64,000 bases of DNA from Hysterangium stoloniferum (Eukaryota > Basidiomycota > Agaricomycetes > Hysterangiales > Hysterangiaceae): positions 329,773 through 393,772 of the forward strand of contig WHVD01000081.1 of the NCBI GenBank assembly GCA_015178975.1. The letters are read 5' to 3'. Position numbers and translations under genes: made by a program. How positions within the stretch are numbered: position 1 is the first letter of the stretch; each line of letters starts with the position of its first letter. The notes under the pieces were generated by a model. It was not told the DNA's origin, made no database searches, and worked only from the letters and a program-made list of their open reading frames with translations. Below, piece after piece: positions 10,505 through 21,164 of the stretch.

Positions 10505-11399
10505 GCAGGGCCTCATCATTTACACTGTTGCGAGCACCAAGTATAAATGTACTGAATCCAGTCCAATCTGCCAAACAGTCAAGCTAAAAAAAAGGTTCAT
10601 ATCAGTATGCAATAATACTTGTAGTCATTTATTATAGCTCACCTCATCAATAACCCGGTCCAAGGTAAGAAGAATATCTCATGATGCTGCCTTGTTGGTT
10701 GCACAAACACCAGTTTTCTTGAGAGCTTGGTATTCAATGAGTTCAATGATAAGGTTCTCCTCATCATCCTTCATAAAACTTTGAACATCCGGATCATCCT
10801 GGGCCATCACCTTCGGCTCTGCAAGGGTCTTTCGATATCCAACTGGTAGGTCTGTATTCCATTGACATTTAGGACATATGGAATAATGAATAATGTATAA
10901 GAACTCACAACTGTTGACCTTTTTGGCAAGGAAATGCACAATGGCATTCTGAAGTGTAGGAGCTCGAGATTTTTTGTAGTGAGTCTGTGAGTTCAACATA
11001 TCCTCAATCCTTTTGACTTTAACATTCTATGCTGCAGCTAACACATTGAGCTTTTCTGTCTGCTCAAGCAAGTAGGTGCTGACAGCAGCATTTAGGGCCA
11101 CTTGACCTGTTTTTTTCAGCTCAGCTGCCCACTTGCGCATTGCCTTCTCTGCATCAGTAAGCTTGTGTGTAGGTTCACAAGAAACCTGAACATTAGCAGC
11201 TGGGTTTCATTTGGCCCACGTAGTTCTATCAGCACAGGGTACCACAGGTGTTTCCAATGACATTATTAAGTTGTTGGGATTTAGAGCCAGTGGAATTGAA
11301 AGCTGCAGAAGAGGTAGGTAGCAATGTGGAGAACTTGCACCAGTGGCAACTGGAGGAGTTAGCTGTTGAAAAAAACTATATACCCAGTCATGTGGCATG

Positions 11400-12605
11400 G
11401 CTGGGTTATTCTTGCTCCCACCACCTGCTCCCGTGGCCGCCTCTCTCTCAACCCTGACTCTGGCTCCATCACCTCCCCAATGGATCCTTCACTCAAAGAC
11501 CCTGGACCTAAGGCCCCTCAGGACCCCCTTGACCCCTCTAACAACAGAAAACAGGGTGCTACCACCCCAGTGGCCGAAGGCTGCTTCAAACCACAGCCCC
11601 ATACCTGTGTGGCCCCCTCCCTGTCTCCCAATAGCTCAGACATTCTTCCTGACCCCCTCTGCCCCCCAGTTGACCCTGTTCCTATTAGGTATAACGAGTA
11701 TTGTAGAAGTAAATGCGCGTATGAAAAAGGTGAGACAAAAATGTCTCGAAAAGACGCAATGCGTCATATGTTTAATCTCCTCTCGAATGTACTCTTATAT
11801 ACATGTAGTATAGCTAGGGAATCTCTCAGCGAACGTTTATTTGCTGAGAGTAAGTGATATGTATATTGCCTCATCACGAAACGAAACTTATTTATGTATT
11901 TAGTACTTAAACGTCTTTAGGTATTGTATAATATAGCGAACGTTTATTCGCTGAGATACTTAAACATCTTTAGTTCCTAGTCTCATTTCCAAGGTCTGGG
12001 TGCTGGCTGGGATGATGAATCCCTCTACCAACCGCTATCCCTAGAGCAGATTGCCTCCAACCTCATCAAGGTGTTTGTGAAAACACTTAACAGCACTCTC
12101 CACAGCTCTGACGAAATTACAAGTGATGCCCTCACCTGTATCACCAAATTGCATGTTCTTCCCTCCCACATCCAAAGCCCCGACGATACACTGGGATATC
12201 TCGGTGAGAGCTACCCTGTCGCCCAGACCCCACAGCCTACCCCATCCCAGTAATACAGCCCTGACCAAATCCCATGCCCTATCATGGATTTTCTGTCCAA
12301 GTCCATGGTGGACATCAGGAACTCCATCACACGCAACTCACATGCCTTGAACAATGCTTTGATGCCCAGCATGCCCAAAGTCCACACAGGCTCAAGCACC
12401 AACCTCCTGCAACTTGCACCTGAGGCAGCTGGGAACACTGCGACATCATACACCACTGTTGCTGCTGCCACCCCACCACCCAGCCCTCAATTGCGGGCCC
12501 CTAGCCCAGTGAGGACACAGAAATGGGTCGACAAACCCAAACTCTGACAGTGCTCCAAATGCTGGGCCCTTGGACACTCACTCATCACCTGCAAATCCCC
12601 CTTTA
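11400..12605 (+). pseudogene. Gag/ORF1-like relic with CCHC zinc knuckle
   Basis: A proline/serine-rich plus-strand frame runs from about 11400 (with frame changes), through SLEQIASNLIKVF (12040-12080) and MVDIRNSITRN (12305-12340). It ends in a CX2CX4HX4C knuckle, CSKCWALGHSLITC, near 12550-12592. The knuckle lies after an in-frame TGA at 12545-12547, and another stop lies at 12251-12253. No reverse transcriptase follows. Knuckle and composition fit a retrotransposon nucleic-acid-binding protein (gag, or LINE ORF1); which class is unclear. It is interrupted by MITE-like inserts at 11685-11972 and 12606-12818. Confidence 0.55.
11685..11972. mobile_element. MITE-like insertion with internal hairpins
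   Basis: An AT-rich 288-bp segment with composition unlike the C-rich coding DNA around it. It is flanked by a 7-bp direct repeat GTTCCTA (11678-11684 and 11973-11979). It holds two copies of a self-complementary motif, AGCGAACGTTTATTYGCTGAGA (near 11828 and 11935), each able to form a stem of about 9 bp, and two copies of 'acttaaacRtcttta'. Clear terminal inverted repeats are not visible. Confidence 0.5.
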
Positions 12606-12818
12606 TGTACCTCTTAGTGAGTGACAACTTCACTAAGAGGTCACACTCTCGATCGCACCACTATCTAGGGTCGCACTTTGCGACTCTGAACTATACAGTA
12701 CACCCAAGCAGCGATGTGCTGATGCTTACATTTACTAAAGGGTCCAGGGTCTTGATTCACAGGACTCGGCACAGCCTCACAAAGAACCCCACCATGCCGA
12801 ACAGAATTTAGAGGTACA
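12606..12818. mobile_element. 213-bp MITE-like element with TA target site
   Basis: Ends are TGTACCTCT and AGAGGTACA, flanked on both sides by TA. The left end carries an 11-bp perfect inverted repeat, CCTCTTAGTGA and TCACTAAGAGG (12610-12640). It begins right after the zinc-knuckle region of the gag-like relic. The TA flank would fit Tc1/mariner mobilisation. Confidence 0.5.
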
Positions 12819-13059
12819 TAGAAAGTTAGAGTTGAGTACGGCTTATAATTATGGCTTATTCAAATGGGATTTGATAAATATACACAAACCGTGCTAGAAC
12901 ATTTTCGAAGTGATGCGACGGAAGCTCTGATGCTAGGCATCCTCCCAAAAAAAAAACTGCACCAGAAAAATCCACAACTGAGCCCGAGTTTCGAGAATTC
13001 AACATACTACTGCTGCTCTCTTGAATAAGCTGTGAGTTGACTCAGAGGCCTGCTCTAGC

Positions 13060-13435
13060 CTTTCTTGTCACTGGTCTAATAATTGATTCAATGTCTCGGC
13101 CACGTCAAGAAGGATGTCACAAGGTGCGGCCGAATCGGTAGCACCTACAAACTGACATCCCAAGTGAATTTCCCCCAGTCTGGAGTAAAATGGCATACCT
13201 GGTTCTGTGGTGCACTAGGAAAATATTTACTGTCGAAATGAGCGGCCAACACCAGTCGTCTTGGAGCATTGGGATCCTTAGTCGCTATGACGTTCGTGAA
13301 CCTCTTTTCGCCATAGGGCGTCATGTCGGTAAATGAATCCTCCTTGACATGCCACTTCAAAGTGTGGAGAGTGGACACCAGGTGGTTTCTGATGAATGTG
13401 TTATTCTCTGTGTCTGCTGTGAAGACATTGTAAGC
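13060..13435 (-). pseudogene. Glutaminyl-peptide cyclotransferase-like (M28 fold) fragment
   Basis: Exon 13199-13435 encodes NTFIRNHLVSTLHTLKWHV, EDSFTD, TPYGEKRFTNVIAT and LVLAAHFDSKYFP. A 47-nt intron follows (13152-13198, GTATGC...GTCAG), then FVGATDSAAPCDILLDVAE at about 13072-13151. The AAHFDSKY and GATDSAAPC motifs are typical of glutaminyl cyclases, zinc enzymes that form N-terminal pyroglutamate; the His-Asp and Asp of these motifs are metal-site candidates. A decayed continuation (FFxGEDA-like, near 12940) lies downstream. The N-terminal and C-terminal parts are missing, so this is a gene fragment. Confidence 0.75.
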
Positions 13436-14001
13436 CTGTTATTGAGATCTCAGAGAAACAAGGGGCAGTATTATGAGGCTGCAGAATCAGGATTTTGGAC
13501 AGATGTGAGGCCGACTTGATTTTATGGACTGTAACAACACCCCTCCACTGATGATTCAACTTGAGAGTTTTCTTCAAACAATGCGGTTTAACATTCACTT
13601 TCGTAACACCTTCGGCACAAGTCGGTCGACTGACCTTCCTATTTCGCCGACTATTCCATTATGTTCCCAAAAATAGTAGATAGAATAATAACCAATTGTT
13701 GTTAAAGTAATAGCTCGAGTCTGCATTATGTTACGCTTTTATCGCACATTCAAGATGCTAAGACTATACATGGTTATATATTATTGCAAGACACTTTCGA
13801 AAAATGTTCAAATGTCTAGACGGTCGAAGGTGATCGGTGCAGAAAGTGTGGAGGGCTCACTCAGAGGAATCATACCATGTGCAATGCTCAGAGTGCCAGC
13901 AAGTGTCTCAGTTGCATGCGAGGCCTAGTAAACACTTATATATACAGTACATATTCAATTAAAATATAATTGACATTGGTTAGTATATTGCTGGTATCTA
14001 C
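13436..14001. other. No recognised gene
   Basis: Several short frames occur (minus 13401-13598, plus 13728-13928), but I see no domain, splice-supported exon or repeat. The stretch next to 13436 may include upstream intron sequence of the cyclotransferase relic. Confidence 0.35.
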
Positions 14002-14385
14002 GAAAATGTAGACCAGAAAACTAGGTTTGCACTGCACACATCAAACAAGCTATTCTTACTGATAAACCTTTGAGAATATTTCAGTCAATCTTCATGCTAT
14101 ATATTTCAATCATACAAAGGTTAGGTGGCAAAGCTGAACATTGCATATCTATCTAAGATACTCCTCATACATATTGTAAATATCACATACAGTCCGTAAT
14201 TTAGGAAAATGTAGACCAGAAAACTAGGTTTGCACTGCACGTATGAAATGGGCTATTCTTACTGATAAACCTTTAAGAATATTTCAGTCAATCTTCCATG
14301 CTACATATTTCAATCATACAAAGGTTAGGTGGCGAAGCTGAACATTGCATATCTATCTACATATTGTAAATATCACATGGCTGAT
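14002..14385. repeat. 202-bp tandem duplication
   Basis: The blocks starting at 14002 and 14204 ('gaaaatgtagaccagaaaac') are near-identical for about 180 bp. A third, partial copy of the distal part ('tatcacatggctgatccact' to 'tgtgtaggagcaat') lies at 15092-15222. Confidence 0.75.
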
Positions 14386-14695
14386 CCACTGCTCGACAAT
14401 GGTACAAGGAGTGTGTATGGGCCACTCTGTGATTCCTCAATTGTATATCCTGGCTTATTGTGTAGGAGCAATCATTGGATATTATGGATTGTTATGTGCG
14501 AGCGTCGTCGAATCGACGTCACACTCGTGTCATGGTGAGGCAATAGTGAGACATTACTTTATGGTATATATACGTATCTACTTGTAAATTACATGTCATG
14601 CGCTTGTAACTAGATACAGTTCCAAGTCGGCTCTGTACGTTCTTGGGTCCTCGCTCGTGAAATCCCAACACAAGCGCATAAAACACTTCTTCTGC

Positions 14696-15002
14696 CCCGT
14701 CGAGGCTGAATTCGACATTGAAAGCCGCACCTATCGAAAACACGCACCGTCGCTCACACCGCCGCCGTGCCTATTGAAAGCACACCAAATTTGACATTGA
14801 AAGTCGCGCCTGATGAAAGTGCGCATTGTCGCCTTCTCGCCTATTGAAAGCACTCCGAGTTCGACATCGAAAGTCATGCCTATCGAAAACGCGCACCGTC
14901 GCTCGTAATGTCACAGTGCCTAACGAGAGCACATGAATTGAAATCGAAAGTCGCACCTATCAAAAGTGCGCACCGTTGTCGTCGTGCCTATTGAAAGCAC
15001 AT
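14696..15002. repeat. Degenerate tandem repeat, about 75-80 bp
   Basis: Four diverged units alternate 'cctattgaaagcac' with 'ttcgacattgaaagtcgc' and 'cctatcgaaaacgcgcaccg'. The unit is CpG-rich relative to its surroundings. Its role is unknown. Confidence 0.6.
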
Positions 15003-15091
15003 GGTTAGTAAAAGGTCATCATAGATCGAACTGTCCTTTGGTGAAGATGGAAAATGAAGAGTCAGCCTTAGCGGTTGTTAATGCAGTTGAA

Positions 15092-15222
15092 GATACTCCC
15101 CATACATATTGTAAATATCACATGGCTGATCCACTGCTCGACAACAATACAAGGAATGCGTATGGGCCACTCCGTGTTTCCTCAATTGTATATCCTGGCT
15201 TATTGTGTAGGAGCAATGCTGA
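15092..15222. repeat. Dispersed partial copy of the 14355-14470 segment
   Basis: Shares 'catattgtaaatatcacatg' and the following 100 bp with the tandem duplication at 14002-14385. It is separated from that duplication by the 75-80 bp repeat array. Confidence 0.65.
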
Positions 15223-15589
15223 ACCGCCTCGAATTTGTACATTGATATGACCCAGGGGTGCTGCTAAAGTGGTATTCATTCCAGAGTATGCTTTGACCAT
15301 GTCGTGCATCCACCAGTCATGCCAGATTGTGTTGCTCGTCAAGGGAAGATGCCTGATAAAATGAAATAGGGGATAGGTCCAGAATGATGTATATATATAA
15401 GAATGACTGACCTTTGACTGTAGAACATTAGTATTTGGATCTGGGCCTTAGGAAGAGGGCTGTGGGACATGAGCTACAGAAGGACTCACAGTTATTGTTG
15501 TTGTAGTGGTGGTAGTGTTGTTGAGGACAAAGTGGACATGTCACATGTGACAGCACAACTCGTGCTTAAGCTTGCATGCGTGCACTCTC

Positions 15590-18164
15590 TAACAGATCAC
15601 AAAATGCAAGTAGAACTACTTTGAGGCGCATACGACACACCAGGACTACCCAGGATGAATCTGGTTGACGTCTACCTCATCCAGTCAGGGAACTTCTTGG
15701 GTCACAGGCTGTCCGGGCACACCAATTAGACACTATTCAAAAGCAGAATGAAAGAATAGCTGGTGTGATGTATCTTTTAAGAATTGCCACATATATTGTT
15801 AGCTTACCCCTATTTGTAGAAATGACTCCGGATGAACATCAGTCTTTCCAAGCACTTCGGGAACTCCCTGATGAGACGGGATGAGATTCTGATGATTGGA
15901 TCATGTTGGATGAGGTATTATATGGCTCGCATTGCTTGGAGGTCAGCCATGCAGGTGGAGAGCTATCTGCTCTCACTGACCTTAAGGATGAGTGGAGAAA
16001 ATCGTATGTAATCCATTATCTAAAAACTGCCATAGGCTAATCATATCCAGTCATGTGTGCCAAGTTGATTACAGAACACGTCAAGATCGAACTGAACGAC
16101 ATACAGCAGCATTTGAGAAACAGATGGAGGTGCTTACTGATGCATACATGGACAGGTGCTTGAAATATGCAGATCAGGATGACCCAGTACCAGATCTGCC
16201 TCCACCAGCTGATTCCAGTGTTTACTTGATCGTGTTGTTGATTTATTCAGTGAGTCTACATGTATCTCATACCTGATTTTGGCATTGCTAATGAGATTCA
16301 CCAGCTGCTTATGATGCAAAACCCATTATTCTACTGACAGATCCTTTTATTACATCTGCTCTTGTTCGACAAGGTCTTATGCCATAAGCACCTGTATCCC
16401 CATCAGTCTGTATCACAATAAATGCTCTGGAGCTTTATCAAGTTGCTTATCTATGGTCACCACATCTCTCCATCCAAGCATGGGTAAAAGCTCTCTGTGA
16501 CATGCATGGTGTTAGTCTTCATTCATATATTATACATATAATTCTGAATCATTTATTGTAGGTCCAATTTCACAGCTACTTATCTCATCAATTCTCAATT
16601 GCATTTGATTTATACCTCAACATACATCATGCAACTGACAAGATTGTACAAACTTCACTCAATCATGATTTACCAGACTGGTGACTTTGTCATGCTTGCC
16701 CTGCTTGCACCTACAAACTCAAGGATGAAAAACAATTATTATTTTCACTTCTATTCACAATGGATGGAAATGATTCTCTCAAGTGAATACAATGACGGGT
16801 AATGGATGAAGATGGTATGCCTGGTTGTAGCTCTGAACACACTGACTCCAGAAAAGTCCATGATGACTTTTACCTAACTAGAGAAGAAGTCGATAAGTGG
16901 GCTCATAAACCACTACAGGATCTCATGGCATCCAATGCAGATAGGGTGAGAATTCTCAGACATTGATTAGCCATACAAAAATCACTCGTTGATCTTTTAC
17001 AGCATGATGTGGACTATAACCCCTGTGCAGACAGATGGAAAAACATGAAGGATGATATTACAAAGCGTATGTGGGCTATCTTTGATGAGACAGGGGTATT
17101 TCTTGCACTGTGTCAACATGGTTTCTCCTTGGTAATAGCAGACATGGTTCAGAGTGGAGAATTGTAAGTTCCTTTTAATTGTGATTCATGATGTTACCCA
17201 TATATTTCAGGGCGAAATACCCATTAGCTGTGGTTGCAAAACTACTTCAGGTTTTTGGCAAGGATTTGGGTGGTGGGTTTGATATTGGTTGCCGATTCAA
17301 AACTACACTTGCCCAGAGTCCCCTTGGACCTCAAGCAAAAGAACTCAACTATACATCTCTTGTTGGTGGGTTTCACATCGACGGCTTTGTCAACTCGTCC
17401 ATCTTGCCACATATACAAAGGGTCTTGGGCTTGAAGATCTGGAAGGCTGTGAATGAGCATTTTCAAAGTTGAATGATGTTGCTCCAGCTGTCCGTTATGC
17501 AAGTGCATTTCATCACATGCAAGCCATCACAACATATTTCAAATATAATGATGACATGGAGGTTTACCAGAATCTCAGTGAGTGACAATTATAATTTTTT
17601 GACACCAAAACTAAGTCATTCAAATTTGTGTAGCAACATTTTTATATAATAACTATAAGCAAGCACTCAATGTCATTAATAGTGGCCCCATTGCCCTATC
17701 CCAAGCAATGCAGGATCTCCAGATTTCCAATTTTAATGTTTTTGAGGAATGGTGTAAGGAGGAAAAGATTTATCTTGAAGGGTTATCAAAGGAGCCAATT
17801 GTGGAAACACTGGAGATTACTACCAAAAGTTAATCAATCTTCAAGTGAGCGAGTAAGTTCCAAGTTCTCTGCAACTTTATTTATTGTGTTAACCAACAAT
17901 TAATTTAGAAAGAATCTTGATAATGTCTGAGCTGCTTGGATACAGGCAACACCTATAACTATCTCTACAAGCATGAGGGATAATACAATATCTCTTGAGA
18001 CCACCCGGCGACATCTCTTAGAAGGGTACGAGAAAGATTTGAAAATTGTGCAAGACCTTGAGAAGAAGCTTGTAGTTGCTAAATGCTGGGAACCTGGGAG
18101 TGCAGAGTGGGTAAATACCAGTAAACAGGTAGCCATGTGCATGTACCAACAAGCTCTTGATCAG
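15590..18164 (+). pseudogene. KDZ (Kyakuja-Dileera-Zisupton)-type transposase relic
   Basis: Successive plus-strand exons encode RTRQDRTERHTAAFEKQM and LTDAYMD (16070-16150), PFITSALVRQGLMP (16340-16385), ITINALELYQVAYLWSPHL (16410-16470), CHACPACTYKLKDEKQLLF (16690-16745), TKRMWAIFDETGVFLALCQH (17060-17120), KYPLAVVAKLLQVFGKDLG and YNNYKQAL (17650-17670). This order fits basidiomycete KDZ transposases (the family often called CxC2-like). Introns are visible, for example 17166-17210 (GTAAGT...TTTCAG). Many in-frame stops occur; TGA replaces a likely CGA (Arg) at 16681 and twice near 16786-16799. The reading is cut at 18164 by the LTR of G5, so the C-terminus is missing. Confidence 0.7.
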
Positions 18165-19812
18165 TGTTAGGGTACGTACACAGCAGGTCTCCGGAGAAAC
18201 CCGCAGAATATCCAGTAGGACTTGGCTTCAGCTTATAGGCTTCACCCTCGCGAGATCGTGTTGTCCAATTTCAGACAGGCAGATGGGAATCCCAGGGAGT
18301 CCGGGCAGGGTGTGTGGGTCGAGGGGTCATAGGTTGGAGGTTGTGGGTCGAGAGATTGTGAGTTGAGTTAGGTAAGAGTGATAGATGTGCCAGAGCCTGT
18401 GGGCTCCGACTAGTATGAGCAGTGTGATTCAAGTAAGGGTTTAGAGCGGAAAATGTATTAGATTACTGGGGGGAATCCAAGCCGATTTTCTGACTGGATT
18501 GTATGTACAACATCTGCCAGTTTAAATAGACTGTGGAGTGAATAACATACCAAATCCAGTAATGATGAAACAAAACTAACAAAACATAAAATGAGAATAG
18601 TAAACACCAAATTTGGTGTTAGGAACAGGACAGAATGGAGTGGAGTCCAAATAGTGACAAATCATAAACCATAATGGGAAATGGAGTGGGAGCGGAGTCC
18701 TAATTGTGACAGGTGTTAGGATACACACACAGGGTGGGTTTCCAGAGAAACCCGCAGGATATCCGGTAGGACTTGGCTTCAGCTTATAGGCTGTGCCCTT
18801 GCTAGATCGTGTTGTCCAATTTCGAACAGACAAATGGGAATCCCGGGGAGTCCAGGCAGGGGTTGTGGGTTGTAGGTCGTAAGTCGGAGGTCGTGGGTTG
18901 TGAGTCGAGATGGTTGAGAGAGATAGATGTGCCAGAGCCCGTGGGCTCCGACTAGTGTGAGCGGTCTGATAAGAGTAGGTTTTTAGAGTAAAAAATATAT
19001 TAGATTACTGGGGGGAATCTAAGCTAATTTTCTGACTGGATTGTATGTACAACATCTGCCAGTTTATATAGACCGTGGAGTGAATAACATACTGAATCCA
19101 GTAATGATGAAACGAAACTAACAAAACATAAAACGGGAATAGTAAACACCAAATTGGTGTTAGGAATGGGACAGAATGGAGCGGAGTCCGAATTGTGACA
19201 AAGCATAACCCATAACGGGAAATGGAGCGGGAGCGGAGTCCTAAATTGCGACAGGTCATTTGACTAAAACAGGAACGGGGCTCGATTAGAGCGGTGACGG
19301 GATTCTGAGCAGGATCCAGTGACTGATGCTTGGGACGAAGACGGACATAGACAGAGACAGAGTCCAGGGGAGGTCCAATGACTGATATGTGTCATAATGA
19401 GGTCGAACGTAACAAGTCTTGATGTAACGGAGTCCGGGTGGGAAATCCTATAAACAGACAATTGGTGCTTGTAGTGCATGGGGGTGTACAGGTTAGTGCC
19501 CGGAGTCCGGTGGGATTGTCTGGTCGTAACAACAGGTCATTTGAATAAAATGGGAATGGGGCTTAGTTAGACTGATGACGGGATTCTGAGCAGGGTCTGG
19601 TGACTGATGCATGGGATGAGGACAGACATAGACAGGGGACGGAGTCTGGGGGTATTCTGGTGACTGATACGCAACGTAAAGAGGTCGAATGTGGACAAGT
19701 CTGATGTACAGAATCCAGGCAGGAATTCCTGTAAAATGACAATTGGTGCGTATAAGGTGTGGGTGCATACGAGTTAGTGCCCAGAGTCTGGCAGGATTTT
19801 CTGGTTGTAACA
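18165..19812 (-). mobile_element. G5 3' LTR (family A, copy 2), split by a nested LTR
   Basis: The LTR consists of 18165-18713 plus 19537-19812, about 825 bp when the nested copy and one TSD are removed. On the minus strand it runs TGTTACAACCAG...CCTAACA. It directly abuts GTACCCTCCC (19813 onward), the complement of a GGGAGGGTAC polypurine tract, which fixes it as the 3' LTR of a minus-strand element. Confidence 0.85.
18714..19531 (-). mobile_element. LTR family A, copy 3, nested inside copy 2
   Basis: 818 bp, minus orientation, flanked by perfect ACAGG duplications (18709-18713 and 19532-19536). Excision restores the continuous sequence of copy 2 ('gtgacagg' then 'tcatttga'). No internal element sequence is present, so it is a solo LTR. 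Confidence 0.9.
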
Positions 19813-20040
19813 GTACCCTCCCTTTATGCCAAAGTCCCAAAGAGGCTCTAGACCTAGATAAGGTTCTTGTCGGCTACACGCATGTGTCAAAAGTCATGTC
19901 AGTTGCACGTATGTGTCAAAGAGTCATGTGATCTGGAAGGTAAGGTTCAGATGCGACAAGCCTATATAAAAATTTGAAAAAATGAAATTTCTTCTTCTTT
20001 ATTACCCCCATCCTCAACACTATGGGACCAAAACTGGCCA

Positions 20041-20935
20041 ATGCCAACTGCCAGGCCCTCCATGGGCAATCAATACTGGGTGCCTCTCACTGCTGCCCAA
20101 ATTTTGGCACAGTGGGAGGAACAATGCCGACAGCGAGAGGAGGAGGAAAGAGAAGCCAGGGAGGTCGAAGAGGCCCTGGATAGGGAATACCAGGCGGCCT
20201 TGGCCGCGGAGAAGGTGGTAGAGGAGAAGTGGAAGAGGGATGAGGAAGAGGCTGCACGGGCTGCCATGGAGAAAGCCAAGGTAGCTGCAGAGAGGGCCAG
20301 GGTGGTCACGGGCAAGGTAAGTCCCAATATTTCAACTTGTTTCAGTGCAAAGTGACAGAAGTCGAAATGGAGTCTGAGGGGGAGCCAGAGAGCCCCAACA
20401 AAGTAAGTCTCGGGTCTGTGGGAGTACTGTGGAACTAATCATATCAACAGAAAGCAAGGAAAGCAGCACCAGTCTGTCTACTGACATGGAACAATCTGCA
20501 GTGTTCCGGTTGCAATGACTGGAACACAGAGTGCAATTGAAAGTCTGGGTGGGGACCGGGATGCTACCAGTGTGTGCACCTCAAGGTGAGGTGCTCACTC
20601 GTCCACGAGCAACCCATGGGATCTGGGGCGTGGGATGTTAGTGGGTCGGACGGGTATTCCAGTTTGGACGAGGCCTTGGGATGGATCGCTGAGGGAATAG
20701 AAGCCCAGAACAAGTTGCTCTGGAAGAGCAACAAGGTAAGTGTAATCATGGTGAACGATCTCCATGTGCTCCACTCGGAACATTACAAGTTCCTAGTGGA
20801 GTATGGCCAGCTTTGTTTATGAGGAGCCAGAGGCCGGGAGTTCTGAGGAGGCCAGTACAGATGAGGACGGGGTTCCCATGGAGGTAGCGGAGCTCCCTGA
20901 GGAGATGAATGAGGTGGGGAAAAAAGACAGCCCCA
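20041..20935 (+). pseudogene. Antisense accessory gene of G5 (coiled coil plus six-Cys cluster), decayed
   Basis: It lies between the chromodomain and the 3' LTR on the strand opposite to pol. Exon 1 (20041-20316) encodes an E/R/A-rich coiled coil of about 92 residues (motifs REEEEREAREVEEAL, AARAAMEKAK). A short acidic exon (about 20346-20402) follows, then a 48-nt intron (20403-20450) and exon 3 (20451-20735). Exon 3 has the cluster C-SG-C-NDWNTE-C-x9-C-YQ-C-VHLKVR-C, the same spacing class as the G1 and G2 genes. A TGA sits inside the cluster (20537-20539, probably from CGA), and the first intron would be only 29 nt, so the copy is probably dead. Order and features match G2's gene at 50946-52068. 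Confidence 0.65.
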
Positions 20936-21164
20936 TAAATGTAGATTGAAAAAATAGAATAAAACTTCATAATAATTTTGAACTTAAAAAGTAAAGCATG
21001 AAAGAAAACATAAAGATCAAAGTCAAAGTCAAAGTCAAGGTCCGCGGAGAATCCGCTTAAGGACTTGAAAGACATGTCAGAACCTGTAAAAGCAAAGAGA
21101 GATATAGGGCAACAGGGAATAATAAAAATGAGTCCAAACGTAACACAGTGTCCATGGAGTGTGG

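Larger units (their letters stand above)
8930..11210 (-). pseudogene. Repetitive Agaricomycete gene of unknown function, split by an LTR
   Basis: On the minus strand, 10679-11210 and 9074-9665 translate into parts of one protein. The upstream part has motifs MRKWAAELKK, DDPDVQSFMKDDEE and ATNKAA, then a 57-nt intron (GTGAGC...TTTTAG, near 10590-10650) and CLADWTGF. The downstream part has GDSMEFFSEVL, LARLFEQW, IEMNYTNYE and HGVKLVGFP. As far as I know this pattern belongs to a protein family found in many copies in mushroom genomes, often near transposons; no biochemical role is known to me. The reading frame breaks near 9595, there are stops near 11020 and 11200, and a solo LTR interrupts it at 9689-10504. 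Confidence 0.6.
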
